Source of the DNA: Pteria penguin
Lineage: Eukaryota; Mollusca; Bivalvia; Pterioida; Pteriidae
Direction of reading: 5' to 3'
DNA length: 64,000 nucleotides
Assembly: GCA_035048485.1 (NCBI GenBank)
Contig: CM068581.1
Span: 8,259,430 to 8,323,429, forward strand
Part shown: piece after piece, positions 32,421 through 44,965 of the stretch
How the letters are laid out: every line of letters starts with the position of its first letter
Numbering within the stretch: the stretch's first letter is position 1
Program-made: the position numbers and the translations under genes
The notes under the pieces: model-generated
Told to the model about the DNA's origin: nothing
Database searches by the model: none
The model's input: only the letters and a program-made list of their open reading frames with translations

Positions 32421-32784
32421 CGCCATGAAATATAGCTTCAGCGATTTTTAAAATGGGGAAAGCATTGTCGAAATGAAGTATCCTATATGTTCATGTGTTA
32501 AATTTTCCCCCGATAATTTTTATAATTCTTTTGTAGAATCCAACATTCCACCGGGGTCCGCTGTACAGAAGAACTAAGCCCTCTCAAGAAGATAAAAAAA
32601 CGTTCACTCATGAAAACAACAGTTCTCATTTTTATTTTTAAAATCTACTTGAACATACAAACATTGTTATCTTTCATTATTTTCCTGTATTTGTTGATTT
32701 GTTTGCGTTTAAAGAGAGGGAGCCATTAACTTCACACATAGACGGATGTATACAGATAAAATCTTTGCTACGAGGAGCGCGTAA
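32421..32784. other. No recognisable feature
   Basis: AT-rich spacer. Confidence 0.4.
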
Positions 32785-32836
32785 TAATAATAATAAAAAA
32801 AAAAACAAACAAAAAAAAAAAACAAAAAAAAAAAGC
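32785..32836 (+). repeat. A-rich tract
   Basis: (aat)n then long A-runs with single C interruptions. Confidence 0.9.
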
Positions 32837-33001
32837 GGTTCGGACTGGTATCTCGAAATTCCTGTTTTCTCAACATCAGACACAAACCTTACTACACTTC
32901 CAAACTCATAATAAACTGCGAACTATTTACAAAAAAAATCTGTTTTATCAACAACTAATAGATATATATTCTCTGTATCAACTTCAATTTTTCATTACAT
33001 G

Positions 33002-33380
33002 CCGGTCTTGTATAGCAGCCTTTCTCCCATAGCAGCCTATCCCCGGATATGGGGGAAACTTAATATATAGTAGGATTTCCCCCATAGCAGCCTACCCCCG
33101 GATACGGGGAAAAACTGACTATATAGTAGGATTTTCCCCATAGCAGCCTAGCCCCGGATACGGGGAAAACTGACTATATAGTAGGATTTTCCCCATAGCA
33201 ACCTACCCCGGATACGGGGAAAAACTGACTATATAGTCGGATTTTTCCCCATAGCAGCCTCCCTCCGGATATGGGGAAACACTGACTATATAGTAGGATT
33301 TCCCCCATAGCAGCCTACCCCCGGATACGGGAAAACTGACTATATAGTAGGATTTCCCCGATAGTAGGATTCCCCCTCCT
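33002..33380 (+). repeat. ~61-bp tandem repeat, six copies (TATATAGTAG/CCCC family)
   Basis: Unit: ccccatagcagcctaccccc, ggatacggggaaaaactgac, tatatagtaggattt. It starts with ccggtcttgtatagcag, resembling the end of related blocks at 35150, 38846 and 40265. Confidence 0.9.
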
Positions 33381-33778
33381 TGAAAAATATCCTTCATTTT
33401 TGCTTAAGGAGGATATTTTACACTTTGAAGGTAACTTCGTTACATTCTTCTGTTTTATTTCTTTATCTATTTGTTTATTCTTTTATTTTTGCGGGTTTAA
33501 TTATGCTTTAAAATGTTGCAAGGACCTTACAATACTTTGTGCTGTAAATATTGTATTTGATACAAAGAGAAAATTGCAATGTGCGTTAAACCAGGGTTTG
33601 CTTCTACGTATATGCACACATGCGTCATACTAAGTAGTGCATACGAGATAATCATGTTGCAAGCGCGAGATAGTAAGTCGTACATACGAGATATTTAAGC
33701 AAGAGGTCCAAATGGACCTAATATCGTGTACTTGAGTACCATTAACAAATGCACAATGCGTTTCTTCACTTAACAGCT
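33381..33778. other. No recognisable feature
   Basis: Spacer between a repeat array and a SINE. Confidence 0.4.
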
Positions 33779-34063
33779 GAAACCGGTGTGGCCTAGTGGA
33801 TGAGGTGCTGGGCCCGTGACCCATAGCTCCCGTTTTCGATTCCCACCTTGGGCACACCGTTGTTCTATATTTCGAATGACACAGTAAAAACCGAGGTCCC
33901 GTGTCACGGTAGGTTTGGTACGTAAAAGATCCCTCACTGCTTCGGGTGGGTCCGTTGCAAAGGTAGAAATTTCTTTGCAATGCATCAGGCAGATGCCGTC
34001 ACCATATACGTGAAATATCCGTGTAGTGACGTAAAACAATAATCAATCAATCAATCAATCATT
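33779..34063 (+). mobile_element. tRNA-derived SINE (family 1), full length
   Basis: The head aaccggtgtggcctagtgga (A box) and ttttcgattcccacc (B box, diverged) lead into the body tcggtaggt, cttcgggtgggtccgttgc and catcaggcagatgccgtcac. The 3' end is gtgacgtaaaacaataatca followed by (atca)n. Confidence 0.9.
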
Positions 34064-35149
34064 TAACAGCTGAACTTGTTATAGATATGACTATTGAGCA
34101 TACAAAACTTGAATGAATTGGATTTCGGAATGGCACCAAAAATCACAACGCTTCTTCCCACATGTTTGTGATGATTGTGATTCATTTGGTTTGTCACTGT
34201 CCTCCGGTCCGAACAAGAAATTAGTCAAAAGAGGGGTCCTTGCATCACCTTTTCTGTCCTAGTCCTTGATCCACCCCTTGACAGATCTGTCCGAAAAAAC
34301 AACATAACTTTGTACCATGAATACTTCATTCCTACCAATTTTCATCAAAATCCTTCAGTGGTTAGGAAAAAGATGTTGAATATGTGTGCTCTTATGAATG
34401 TATTACTGCACCACCACCCCTTTATTTGTAAGTAAATAAATAAATGTCTTAAAAATCATTGAAAAATCAGCATGCACTTAGAACTTACATGTAAATAGTG
34501 TTTCATTTATAAACAGATAAATTAAACAAAACTATAACAGTTTAACCCAATATCAGGTGAAACTCCATACAAACTGCACGAAAATCTGGCAAAATAACGA
34601 AGTCCAAAAAGACGTCAAAAACGTATCAAAATTTGACAGCGGAGTGGAATAATAATAATAAAAACAAAACAATAGCACTTCCTCTCCCACACTTCTAGAT
34701 TATTGTGATGCATTGCGGATAGGCCGAAAAACAATGACACTTCTGCAAGGCCATGAGTAATCCATCCCTACTAAGTTTCGTCAATATCCATCAAGGGTAC
34801 AATGTAACTACTGAGCTCATTTATTGGATTTAGTTTAAACAGTATTTATTTTTTAAAAGTCGACAAAGAATATAGTAGCATATACATAGTAGGTAATGGT
34901 ATTTAGGATAAAGTATAAATACTTATTTTGATTTTATGCGCTCATCAATTGTAATATGTGTTTACGTATCGTGCATAAACGCGCTACCACTTATACCCTA
35001 TTTCAAATTATAAAAACAATTACAGAGAGATTTTGATATAAAGTTCTTATCATAAGAAGCTATTCGTTCAATCGATTAAAAAGGGTATTATTTTACAACT
35101 TTTAAGGATCTTTCTCCCAAACTATGAAGTAAATCTGGATAGCTGGAAG
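34064..35149. other. No supported gene
   Basis: AT-rich. Segments such as cctaccaattttcatcaaaa and ctaagtttcgtcaatatcca resemble common molluscan dispersed repeats but are too short to delimit. Confidence 0.35.
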
Positions 35150-35357
35150 GAGAACACTCCCTATGGGGGGTTACTATACGAGATGGGTCCTACTATAAAA
35201 TGGTGGAAAACTGGGTATATGGTAACTTTTCCTAAGGGAAAAGCTACTACATGTTTATATAGCTAGTTTTCCGGGGGGGGGGGCTACTACATGTAGCAAG
35301 TTTTCGGGGGGGGGGGGGGCGCTTGCTATAGGGGGAAAGGTTTCTATACAACACCGG
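35150..35357. repeat. TATATAG/poly-G block
   Basis: Alternates ctactacatg/tatatagctag with ttttccggggggg runs and ends ctatacaacaccgg, the inverse of the start of the block at 38846. Confidence 0.7.
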
Positions 35358-35410
35358 ACCGACGTAAGTAACGTCTTTCGTAAATTTTGATGTCATATTG
35401 AAATATTGAT

Positions 35411-36722
35411 TATGTACACAAGCCTAGAAGAGTCAAATTCAAAGGGAACAATTTCAAAGTCGAAATTACGAGATAAAAAAGTCGTTATAATGAGATAAAA
35501 AGTCGTTGTTATGAGTTAAGAAAGTCGTAATAACGAGATAATAAGTCGTTATTACGAGATAAAAAGTCGTTATAACAAGATAATAAAATAAGTATCATTC
35601 AATTAAAGATAAGTACAAATAAAAATCTCCACAAAGTATTTGAAGATAAGCACAATTCAATCATAGCTTTGTTAAATTGTGTTTTCGTTTTACTTCAGTA
35701 ATGAATACTCCCTCTTGAGGGACTTAAAAATGGAAGAAAACAATAAATGACGTATCGAAAGTTTTGTGGGGAGTGGTTGTTATGTCAGAATCTTTATGAT
35801 TAGAGATAGGTTCAATTCATTTGCACCTATCTATAAAATCAAATTAATTATAATTAACATAAATTCTTTGTATTTGTACCTATCTTCTATTCTATCATAC
35901 CTGTCTTCACATCAACGGTACCTGTCTCTAAATGAATTAAAATTAGGTATGACTGGGTTAAACCTAATTTAATTCATATGGAGAAAGGAATGGTAGATTT
36001 GTAGACAGATTTGAAGACAGGTATAAATAAATCAATATATGGTGATTTAGCGTTCCATACTAGTAGGGACTTTGAGTTCTTCATCCTTACCAAATTTCAT
36101 AAAATTCCCTTTGTTGGTTCTAAAGAAGAAGTTCAAATGTGAAAAGTTGACACACGACAGAGGGACGGACGGTGCACTATAACAATAGCTCTTCTGAGCC
36201 TTCGACTCGGATCCCGCTTGCCTTGAATAAAGAACCATAACTCTGTCAAAAGTAGTTCAAACAGAATACAACTCGTATGAATCGGCTGCCAATTGATATA
36301 ATTAAAATCATTTAAGCATTTTAAATCAAATAGGTGCAAACATTTTGAAACAAAAATTCCGGAAAGGGCTATAAGTCTGTCAAAGTATGGTTAACTCGAA
36401 CAAACTTGATTTAACTTTTTTTTTACCTCGTTATAACCACTTTTAATATCGTAATAACGACTTTCTTTAATCGTAATAACGACTTTTTGTTTCGTAATAA
36501 CGACTTTCTTAACTCGTCGTAAAAGCGACAGTTTTAATTCGTTATAACGACATTTTGTCCCGTTATAACGACTTTCTTTATTCGTAATTACGATTTTTTT
36601 TATCTCGTAGTAACGACTTATTATCTCGTAATACCGACTTTTTATCTCGTTATTATGACTTTCATTTTTTTTTCTCTTCCTTTGAATTTGACCCTCCTAG
36701 GCTTTCGTATCTATGTACATAT
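35411..36722. mobile_element. Fold-back element with subterminal tandem arrays
   Basis: The outer ends aagcctagaagagtcaaatt and caaaggg are mirrored at 36676-36710 (cctttgaatttgaccctcct, aggctt). Inside each end is an array of ~20-bp units, gtcgttataacgagataaaa at 35455-35590 and its inverse at 36420-36665. The ~830-bp AT-rich interior has no coding potential. Long inverted ends built of direct repeats are typical of fold-back transposons; the superfamily is unknown. Confidence 0.75.
36040..36260. repeat. Dispersed repeat segment inside the fold-back interior
   Basis: tcatccttaccaaatttcat, gaaaagttgacacacgac, agagggacggacgg and caatagctc resemble a widespread molluscan interspersed repeat. 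From memory only. Confidence 0.4.
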
Positions 36723-37057
36723 CTTATGTCATTTTGCAGGAACAGTAATGAGCTTGCCCAACTTCCACGTTAGTCCAATGTTAGCAGCTGTGTACGTATT
36801 TGACATGCTATAAGTCATCGTGATAAGTTGACACGATCTATTGTTTATTCCATGAATACGAATGGTAACTAATGTATTGCGTATTTATAATCTCAAACGG
36901 CATAAGGTCAAACCTTCCAAACAGGTGACAATTCCCACAATACACTAAGAATCCCCTTCTCCCAAAATAAACATTGTGTTTCTGAAAATAAATAATAAAG
37001 TATAGCTGATAAACATGATATCTGGATACAGAAAGAATATCAAATGGTATAGTATAT
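36723..37057. other. No recognisable feature
   Basis: AT-rich spacer. Confidence 0.4.
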
Positions 37058-37160
37058 CAAATAGTCCGACAGTCCAATAGTCCGACGGTCCGATAGTCCG
37101 ACTGTCCGTTAGTCCGACAGTCCAAAAGTCCGACGGTTCGATAGTCCGACGGTCAAAACT
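37058..37160 (+). repeat. AGTCCGACGGTCC minisatellite
   Basis: Units of tagtccgacagtccaa and variants. Inverse of the arrays at 1535-1700 and 41873-41945. Confidence 0.9.
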
Positions 37161-37284
37161 TGAATGGTGATATTATCTGACGTTTAAAGAATAAACAAGA
37201 GGCCAGACCGCCTACATCCCGCAAAGAGGCACCAATGTACGGAAGCGTCCTCGTGCCACGGTCTGAATTTGTTTTATCTCCAAA

Positions 37285-37640
37285 TGAGAGGATACTAACA
37301 CCTAAGTAGTAGATAGTAAGTCCTAATTAGGATTGAGCTATCATCTAATTAGGAGATAGTAAGTCCTAATTAGGACTTAAATATCTCCTAATTAGGAGAT
37401 ATGTTTAAGTCCTTATTCGGAGATAGTCCTAATTAGGACTTAGGTTTTTATCACCTAATTAGGAGATAACTATCACCTAATTCGGAGATACTAATTTTTG
37501 CACTTAAGAGTTAGTATCTCCTAATTAGGACTTAGCTATCACCTAATTAGGAGATAGTAAGTCCTTTTTAGGAGATAGTAAGTCCTAATTAGGACTTAGC
37601 TGTCATCTTATAAGGAAAAAGTAAGTCCTAATTAAGAGCC
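37285..37640. repeat. Cluster of TCCTAATTAGGA palindromes
   Basis: About ten copies of the 12-base palindrome or close variants, separated by gatagtaag or cttagctatc, so that direct and inverted units alternate. Confidence 0.9.
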
Positions 37641-38104
37641 ATTGGTAAAGAAAATATTTAACACAGCACGCTGTTGCTTGATATTTAGTTGAGTAGCTAG
37701 ACTAAATAAAATGTGTATGTTTTAAAATTGGAAACGACACTTATATGCAAGAGCCGTATGCTAGGGGATCCTGCGGGACATGTCCCCTTTTGGAATTTTT
37801 TGGAAATTAAAGGGTACCAGAAGCTATTTCCTGGCTTTTAGACACTGAAATGTAGTATAAAATGATCCGTAATTTTATGAAAATATTAGCATTTCGTCTT
37901 CATCACATTCAGCAATTATCAAGATTGGGTATTAAACCATTTCACAATGACACTTTGATGACAAGTTTTAACATTTGACGGTATCAAACCTTTGTGGGAT
38001 TAATTTATGTGGAAGTATTTGTCACACAGTTGAATCCAAATTTTTGCGACCCTTCATGAATTATGAAGCAATATTATCACAAATTCAGTTTGATAGCAAA
38101 ATCA
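37641..38104. other. No recognisable feature
   Basis: AT-rich spacer. Confidence 0.4.
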
Positions 38105-38580
38105 ACACTTGACGTTTTGATTGTTTTGTTGCTTAATGTCACAGTCGATGATATTTCAGTCATATATATGTGACGGCACACAGATGTGCAGGTACTGTTC
38201 AATGGCAGATTTAGAGGGGGCCGGTCCCCCCCCCCCTTTTGGCCACATATTTACTAGTAAAAATCCAGTTTTGCACCAAAATTGACTGAGTAGTTTGGCT
38301 AATACAAATGTGCGCCCCCCTTTTCGGAAATCCTGGATCCGCCACTGCTGTTTTTAAGATGAAACCTCTTGTCGGATACCAACGCCATTGACAGAAAGGG
38401 TACTTTTACGAACCATAGGTATACCTTGACACGGGACCGCCCTTTTTATGGTCCTTCCGAGAGACCGGAACATTCGGTCGCGCATGGGGTTTGAACCTAC
38501 CACATTAGGATCATCTCCTTAATTCTTAAATCTAGAACGCAACCAGCGGTCGTATCCACTAAACCACCGAAGCGGTTAAT
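38105..38580 (-). mobile_element. Diverged SINE split by a MITE
   Basis: Recognisable as a distant family 1 relative: tgttgcttaatgtcaca and catatatatgtgacggca at the tail, then ccttgacacgggaccg, ccgagagaccggaacattcg and ctaaaccaccg near the head. The hAT-like MITE at 38200-38347 splits tail from body. Confidence 0.55.
38200..38347. mobile_element. hAT-like MITE
   Basis: Ends caatggcagatttagag and ctggatccgccactg, with poly-C near the left end. Related to 25743-25887. A clean target duplication could not be read. Confidence 0.7.
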
Positions 38581-38744
38581 CAACACCAGAAAGACTTTTA
38601 GAATGAGAGAAAAATATATCTTAGTAGCTGCTTTTATTTTAGGAAAGATCAAAACTTGATGCATGAATGATGTTTCTTTAAATTTTAAAAAATTATTATC
38701 CCCTGGCAACAGAGTTACGGCGGGAATATAGCATCTTGCCATTT

Positions 38745-38815
38745 GTTGGTTGGTTCGATCAGGATCCTGACTTCATTTCTTATCCGATTTTAATGAACCT
38801 TTCAGGAATGTTTAC
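38745..38815 (+). repeat. Dispersed repeat, copy 1
   Basis: Shares gatcaggatcctgacttcat followed by atccgattttaatga-type sequence with 40712-40775. Confidence 0.6.
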
Positions 38816-38845
38816 TTGCATAAATTTCTCGGTACCTATTGATAA

Positions 38846-39025
38846 CCGGTGTTATATAGCAGTTTTTCCCCCTAGTCATCCCCCGCAAAAATGGCTTTAT
38901 AGCAGTTTTCCCCCGGAAAAATGGCTATATGGTAGTTTTCCCCCCGGGGGAAATTTGGCTATATAGCAACCCCCCCCCCTTCTTGTAGCCATTTCCCCCA
39001 GGGAAAAACTACTATAAAGTGAATT
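38846..39025. repeat. TATATAG/poly-C block
   Basis: Starts ccggtgttatatagcag, then repeats of tttttccccc, atggctatatagcagtttt and an inverse gggaaaaactactata. Confidence 0.75.
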
Positions 39026-39384
39026 TTCTCCCCAATGTGAAATTCCGGATTTTCTTTTTACACATAAGTAAATCAAGCTCTTTGCCTTGTTAACAATAAA
39101 TGGATTTCTATTTATTGTAGAGATATCTCAACTTTTGATGGGGAGATATATCAATTGAATTTACAGATATCTTATTTTCTTAAATAGAAATGTCTTCAGT
39201 TTTAATCTCTTTTCCAAATACAAAGGTAGATATTTAAAATATAGATATATCTACTAGAATTTCATTCGAGATACATGTATCTTTATTTAATCCAAGAAAT
39301 ATCTATTTAAACAAGCGGAAAAAGAAAAACAAATTCGTTTTGATGCCTCAGGAATGAATCCTTGTGATAATATCTTTCATTTGG
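39026..39384. other. No recognisable feature
   Basis: AT-rich spacer rich in agatatct-like words. Confidence 0.4.
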
Positions 39385-39590
39385 GACCATGACTTTTGAT
39401 CTAATGACCTTGACATTGGAGTGTAACCTACTTTTCAAAAACTATAACTTTGACTATATCTTTTACAAAAAGGTGTGCAGAGCTTTGAAATTTTGCTTAA
39501 AGATTCTTTGTTATATCACCTTCCATACTTTGCTTAAGGGACAAGGAAATTTCATTCTGGTATTCATAATTTACAACATCTTCGACTAGG
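39385..39590 (+). repeat. Dispersed molluscan-type repeat fragment
   Basis: tgaccttgacattggagtgt, cctacttttcaaaaactata and ctttgactatatctttt resemble a repeat common in bivalve genomes. Recalled, not searched. Confidence 0.4.
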
Positions 39591-39691
39591 CTAGCCTCGT
39601 CTTAGATTGCAAATTGTGGACACCTGGGTGGGATTCCTTTCTATTATTCTCATGTTCATCAATAAATTCTCTATAAATGAAGAGTGATATT

Positions 39692-39813
<122 letters not shown>

Positions 39814-40036
39814 GCACGTTCAATTCTTATATTATCATTGGAACATTTTCATTAATAAATTCCTAATTTACTTATGATATATTACGAAAATATGCCTGGG
39901 ATCAAATCTCGAGTCATAGTGTGACGTCATTAATGACATCTATACGCAAATAAAAGACAATTTTAACAATGAAATAATAGCAGAAAATACCATACTATTG
40001 TAAATATATGAAAAGAAAGAGTTGTACACATTTACA

Positions 40037-40160
40037 AAAAAAGACCCCAAAACACACCAAAAAAAAAAAAAAAAAAAACCCGAAAAAAAAAACCCAAACA
40101 AAAAACAAACAAACCAACCAAAAAAACAAACCAAAAAAAAAAAACAAACCAAAACAAAAC
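40037..40160 (+). repeat. A-rich (AAAAC) low-complexity tract
   Basis: Long A-runs interspersed with C. Confidence 0.9.
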
Positions 40161-40264
40161 CCTTAACCATAACACCATCGGTTTGATCCACAGACTATTA
40201 CTATAGTACATTTTATTTCAAATTTTACCTGATTGTACAAGAACGAACGTGTATAATTTCCAAA

Positions 40265-40390
40265 CCGTTACGTACAGGGGAAAGACTACTATATTATATA
40301 GCAGTTTTTCCGCCATGGGGGAAAACTACTATATAGCCATTTTTCCGGGGGAAAAACTACTATGGGGGAAAAACTACTATATAACACCGG
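40265..40390. repeat. TATATAG/GGGG block
   Basis: Repeats of gggggaaaactactatatag, ending ctatataacaccgg, the inverse of the start at 38846. Confidence 0.75.
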
Positions 40391-40532
40391 CATGATCCGT
40401 CATGCATCAGTGATTTTGGGGTTAAAAATAGCAATTTTTAAAAGAAAATAGAATAAAAAAATCATAAGAAATGTATTCCTTGCACAAAGGCTTTCAAATT
40501 TAATATGGTATAAGAACTATGCATGTACTTTC

Positions 40533-40653
<121 letters not shown>

Positions 40654-40711
40654 CGGGTTTTGAGATATTTTGATGCATGGGGGGGGGTGTTTACATTAGC
40701 ATATGTTTAGG

Positions 40712-40775
40712 GCTCTCTTTTGAGCAGGATCCTGACTTCATTTGTCATCCAATTTCTATGAAACTAGGGATCTTT
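40712..40775 (+). repeat. Dispersed repeat, copy 2
   Basis: gagcaggatcctgacttcat followed by ttgtcatccaatttctatga. See 38745-38815. Confidence 0.6.
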
Positions 40776-41572
40776 TACATGCTGAGTCTATCAGCGACAA
40801 CGATCTCGACGCCCAAAGACATCTTTAACCTTTTTACCATCAGAGGTACACCCGCTCATTGTTTGCCGGTGTAACGTACATTAAAAAGTGACCCCCGTTG
40901 AAAAATTACTCCGGGATTGAGGGTCGATTGTCAACGTTAAAAAGTGATTCCCCTCGGTAATTAATGGCCTCCCCCATGCGTGAAATTGTGACCCTCGTTG
41001 ACCTTGTGACGGCATTTGGTTTTTACTCATCTTGTAAGTCATGAGATTATGTGTATGATTTTGGAAGACTTTGTGAAAACGTTTTAATATCGTGTTGTGA
41101 TTCGAATTTTTTGTTGTGAAAATCATGCTTTTTTCACATTATAAAGAAGTCTGAGAATGATAAGTAATCAGTTATACAGTCTATTTTTATTCCTGTGTCC
41201 ATTGGCGGAGCACGGTCACTTGATCAGAAATTGTGCAATCATTTTGCTGGAAATGAGCATTTCCAGTAAAAACTAATACCACAAAATCATTTACTTCGGC
41301 TTTTCGAATATATATATTCATGAAGCGCGCGCAAAAAAAAAAAAAAAAAAAAAAAAATCTAGGCGCCAACAATCGAATTACTATGAATACAAGACTCGCT
41401 AAATTAAAACGCATGAAACCGCGTCGGTTTGTTGAACATGAAACTGTATGATTTACTACGGAAGCCAGTCCGTGTAAAGTAATGTGTTTTTACGATCTCG
41501 TAGTTACGAAATTCACATCTTAAACCTCCAATCGTCGATAACAGCATGCATGTTGTATGTGGTCCATCTATA
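40776..41572. other. No supported gene
   Basis: Contains tandem-like gtgacccccgttg and gtgaccctcgttg words at 40890-41005 and an A-run at 41332. No coding signal. Confidence 0.4.
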
Positions 41573-41735
41573 CATGGTAAATGTCATCTCAGCCCTGGTT
41601 TCAGCCCTCAGTCCGGTATCAGCCCCCGCCCTATGAGCTCGGGCCAATACCGGCCCCTCGGGCTGAGACAAAGGCCGAGATTAACTTCCTGTGATCTCAG
41701 CCCTGGCCCCTCGGGCTAAGATCACATTTACCATG
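41573..41735. mobile_element. MITE with TA target duplication
   Basis: Inverted ends catggtaaatgtcatctcag and the mirror gggctaagatcacatttacc/atg, flanked by TA on both sides (41571-41572, 41736-41737). The interior has ggctgag/ctcagcc-rich inverted words. TA duplication suggests Tc1/mariner or a similar superfamily. Confidence 0.75.
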
Positions 41736-41872
41736 TAATATTCTATATTTCCAGCCAACATGATAAGGATTTATCAAATTCCATCTAGTTCATCTGGAGA
41801 ATACATCAAACACACGTCAAGTTTGAGGATACGATGGCACGATCGTGGGCTACATGAAAACCTCTTTAGACT

Positions 41873-41945
41873 ATTGGACCGTCGGACTATCGAAACGTCC
41901 GACTATTGGACCGTCGGATTATTGGACCGTGGGACTATCAGGATG
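41873..41945 (+). repeat. GGACTATCGGACCGTC minisatellite, short array
   Basis: Four to five units such as ggaccgtcggactatcg and ggaccgtcggattatt. Related to 1535-1700 and 37058-37160. Confidence 0.85.
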
Positions 41946-42044
41946 TTACCGATGAAAACACTCATGGCTACATATTGAAAAGGTTAATAGGGTACCACAT
42001 TGTCTTGCACATTGACTACCAGCTAACTTCATCAACGGCTATTA

Positions 42045-42490
42045 TTGTATTGTTTATTTATCATATGCATTTCTGCACATAGATATACATGTGATACATA
42101 TATAACAACAGCAATATAATATAAATCAGACATAGACAGAGAATGAGATAATAATTGATAATAAAGATGAAGCTTATACAATGTGTTTTCTATTTATAAA
42201 TGCATGTTTTATGTATTTTCCTAAGTTACATAGTTCTTTTACATTTTCTGTACATAATGTTGAATTAATTTAAAGACGGAGGGCCTAACATAATAGGATT
42301 TTTTCAAAAACTGTTGTCTTAAATGAACATAGTTGGGACATTTAAGAATAAAATGGTACTCATCTTCAATATCTGAAGTACATAAAGGACATAAACGTCT
42401 CTCTAAAGTCATCCTATCTTTAGTGATATTTGATATCGTCTTTGTCATTGTTGACCAGCTACAGATGACCCTTATTAGGACCATCATTAT
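42045..42490 (-). pseudogene. 5'-truncated LINE tail
   Basis: The minus-strand ORF at 42487-42239 has RRLCPLCTSDIEDEYHFILK followed by CPNYVHLRQQFLKKSYYVRP and SVFKLIQHYV. This is the C-terminal Cys/His domain of the LINE family also seen at 31995, 48292 and 53440. The 3' UTR ends ataaataaacaatacaataa near 42040. Confidence 0.8.
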
Positions 42491-43297
42491 TACATATTTG
42501 ATTATATCAATGGGTTTTTGTGGGGCTCAATGCTCATGGTCTCGTGTATTTTTGGAAGAAGTTGTTTTTGTCATATTTTGTGCTCGCCTTATCATAATGA
42601 TGTAGCACTACTACTTAGAAGAAAATGGAAACAAAGGACTATGAAAATAAGGAGAAAGGGCAGAATTAACAATTAGTCTATGAAAAGCAAAAATTACGAA
42701 CACAGAATATTTCTACGTAGTTTATTTTTTCATATTTTTTGTAACCTTAATCACTTCTCCCCTAAAGTTAACTGGATTTATTGTAGTAGTCCTTTTACAA
42801 CGATTAGTTTAAACATAATTTATTTCTAATAAAGCAACAAGTTATATTACATAAGTGAATACATTGGGATTTGGGAAAAAGTGAAACACTTAAAATACAT
42901 ATAAATCCATCTCCCTGTGGCTGATAATTGACAAACTTAGGAGGACAATCTAATAAAGATTTCAGTATAATAAAATTCATAAACAATGACAATACAATCA
43001 TACATTTGTGATACATACAAGATAAGTAGAAACAAAAACTTCTAAATATTATTTTCATAAAAATAAAAGAAGGAAATGGTAGTGAATGAGAAAAAAGAAA
43101 AGAAATGAAAAAAGGAAAAAAGGTTCCAGAGGTCATAAATGGGTTATATATAAAAATAAATTTAAGTAAATCTTTTAGTGTGAAGTATATAGTTTTGTAT
43201 TGCTATGAAACTGCAGCATTGTTGTCATATGTATCAGTAGTATCTCCAAATAGAAGTTCATTTGTATAAAGTGTAATATTTAAAGAATTTAAATGGA

Positions 43298-44965
43298 CTA
43301 TGCGTTGATTAGAAATTGTTTACAATGAAGCACATAGTGTATCGTAGATTCTAATCCTCCGCACGAGCAGTAAGGGTTTGGTTCTATGGGGTTTTTTTTC
43401 AAAAACAAGTGACGTTTTAGGCTGCTACAGCCCCTGCGCAGTCTTGCATGTGAAATTTGACCAAGCCGAGTACCCACGTAATAATAGTTAGGAACCTCGA
43501 CGGGATGTTTTATTTTTAAATGTTTGTATACTATCTGTTTCTGTGATATGTTTTGGAAGGGCGTTCCAGAGAGGGACACATGAAGGGGGAAAACTGTCTA
43601 AATGGTGAGTAGTATGACAACTGACATGGACAAAACTGACAGCATTTCTTGTATTATAACTATGTTGATGAGAATATTGAGGCGGAAGAAGGTCTTTCAA
43701 ATATTGAGGTGATAATCCTTTGGTTATCTTAAAAAATTGAACAAGTTTATGAAACTCTCGCCTGTCTTCAAGTTTGAGCCATCCGCATTCTTCGTAAAGG
43801 TTTCGGAGGCTGACTAATTTAGTTGTGCCAGTGACAATACGCGACGCCTCAATATTTATCTGTTTAATTTTATTTTTATAGTATTTAGGACAATTATCCC
43901 ATACTACATCCGCATATTCGAGGATTGGACGTATAAACGAAAAGTACATACATTGTAAACTTCGTCTATCAAGACTTAACTAAAGTTTACGTAAAATATT
44001 TAATTTGTTACATGCTTCTGATGTGATTAAATCAACGTGGTCATTCCACTGGCATTCATTATTAAAAACCAAACCAAGGTGCTTATGAAAATTGACCTCT
44101 TGTATGTGAACATTGTTTAGATATAAAGAGGGTGGTTATTCATTAGTTGTTTACGTGATATTAATAAACTTTCAGTATTTTGGGGATCAAAATTAACCAG
44201 CCATTGTTGACACCAAGAGTGAACTTTATCAAGGTTTGATTTCAAAATTTGGGCAGATACATTAGGACCATCCACTGTAATATAAATTGTTGTGTCGTCT
44301 GCAAATTAATCTCTTGCACAATAATGTTTTTAAATATTATAAAGTGGTCCAAGGATTGATCCTTGTGGCACACTAGCATTAATACTATTCACAGAGGATT
44401 CTTTACCATTTATAATTACTTTTTGATTTCTAAATGAAAGATAGCTTGATATCCAGTTGATTAAATTACCAGCAATTCCAAAATTGGACAGTTTTTTTTT
44501 TTGAAGACCCCGATGCCAAACACGATCGAAAGCTTTGCTTATATCATAAAAGACAACGCGTATTTCTTTTCCATTATCTAAATCTTCAGAACAGCTTTTT
44601 GTCAAATACAACAATTGATGGACAGTGGAATCACTAGGGGTAAAACCAGACTGATGGAGCATAAGTAGTTTATTGGAAACAATGTAATTATCTATATATA
44701 TAAAAACACATTTTTCAAAAACTTAACTTATAATGCTAAGTAGGGATATTGGTCGATAATTTTCAATCTTTTGAGGGCCATTCTTTTTAAAAACAGGAAC
44801 TACTAATGCTGTCTTCCATAAGGTAGGAAAAATGTTTAAGCGTAGAGACATATTAAATAATTCATTTAGGGGGTAAATTAGTTCATTATTAGCTTCCTTC
44901 ATGAGTCTAGGGCTTATCAAGTTTTGACCAAAAGCTTTGCAAATATTTAAACATTTAATGCCATC
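43298..44965 (-). pseudogene. LINE reverse transcriptase and C-terminal region
   Basis: High to low coordinate: KKNGPQKIENYRPISLLSII (44723-44920), then GFTPSDSTVHQLLYLTKSC, VVFYDISKAFDRVWHRGLQ (first catalytic Asp), and SVPQGSILGPL (44330-44662). Next come FADDTTIYITVDGP (catalytic Asp pair, about 44300) and WCQQWLVNFDPQNT. The ORF 43949-43488 gives FIRPILEYADVVWDNCPKYY, a YNTRNAVSF box and VPLWNALPKHI. The frame 43579-43298 holds VPNYYYVGTRLGQISHARLR and a CSCGG...H...C zinc-like motif. The enzyme primes cDNA synthesis at nicked target DNA. Frame changes near 44700, 44320 and 43500 break it. All catalytic Asp are visible. Confidence 0.85.
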
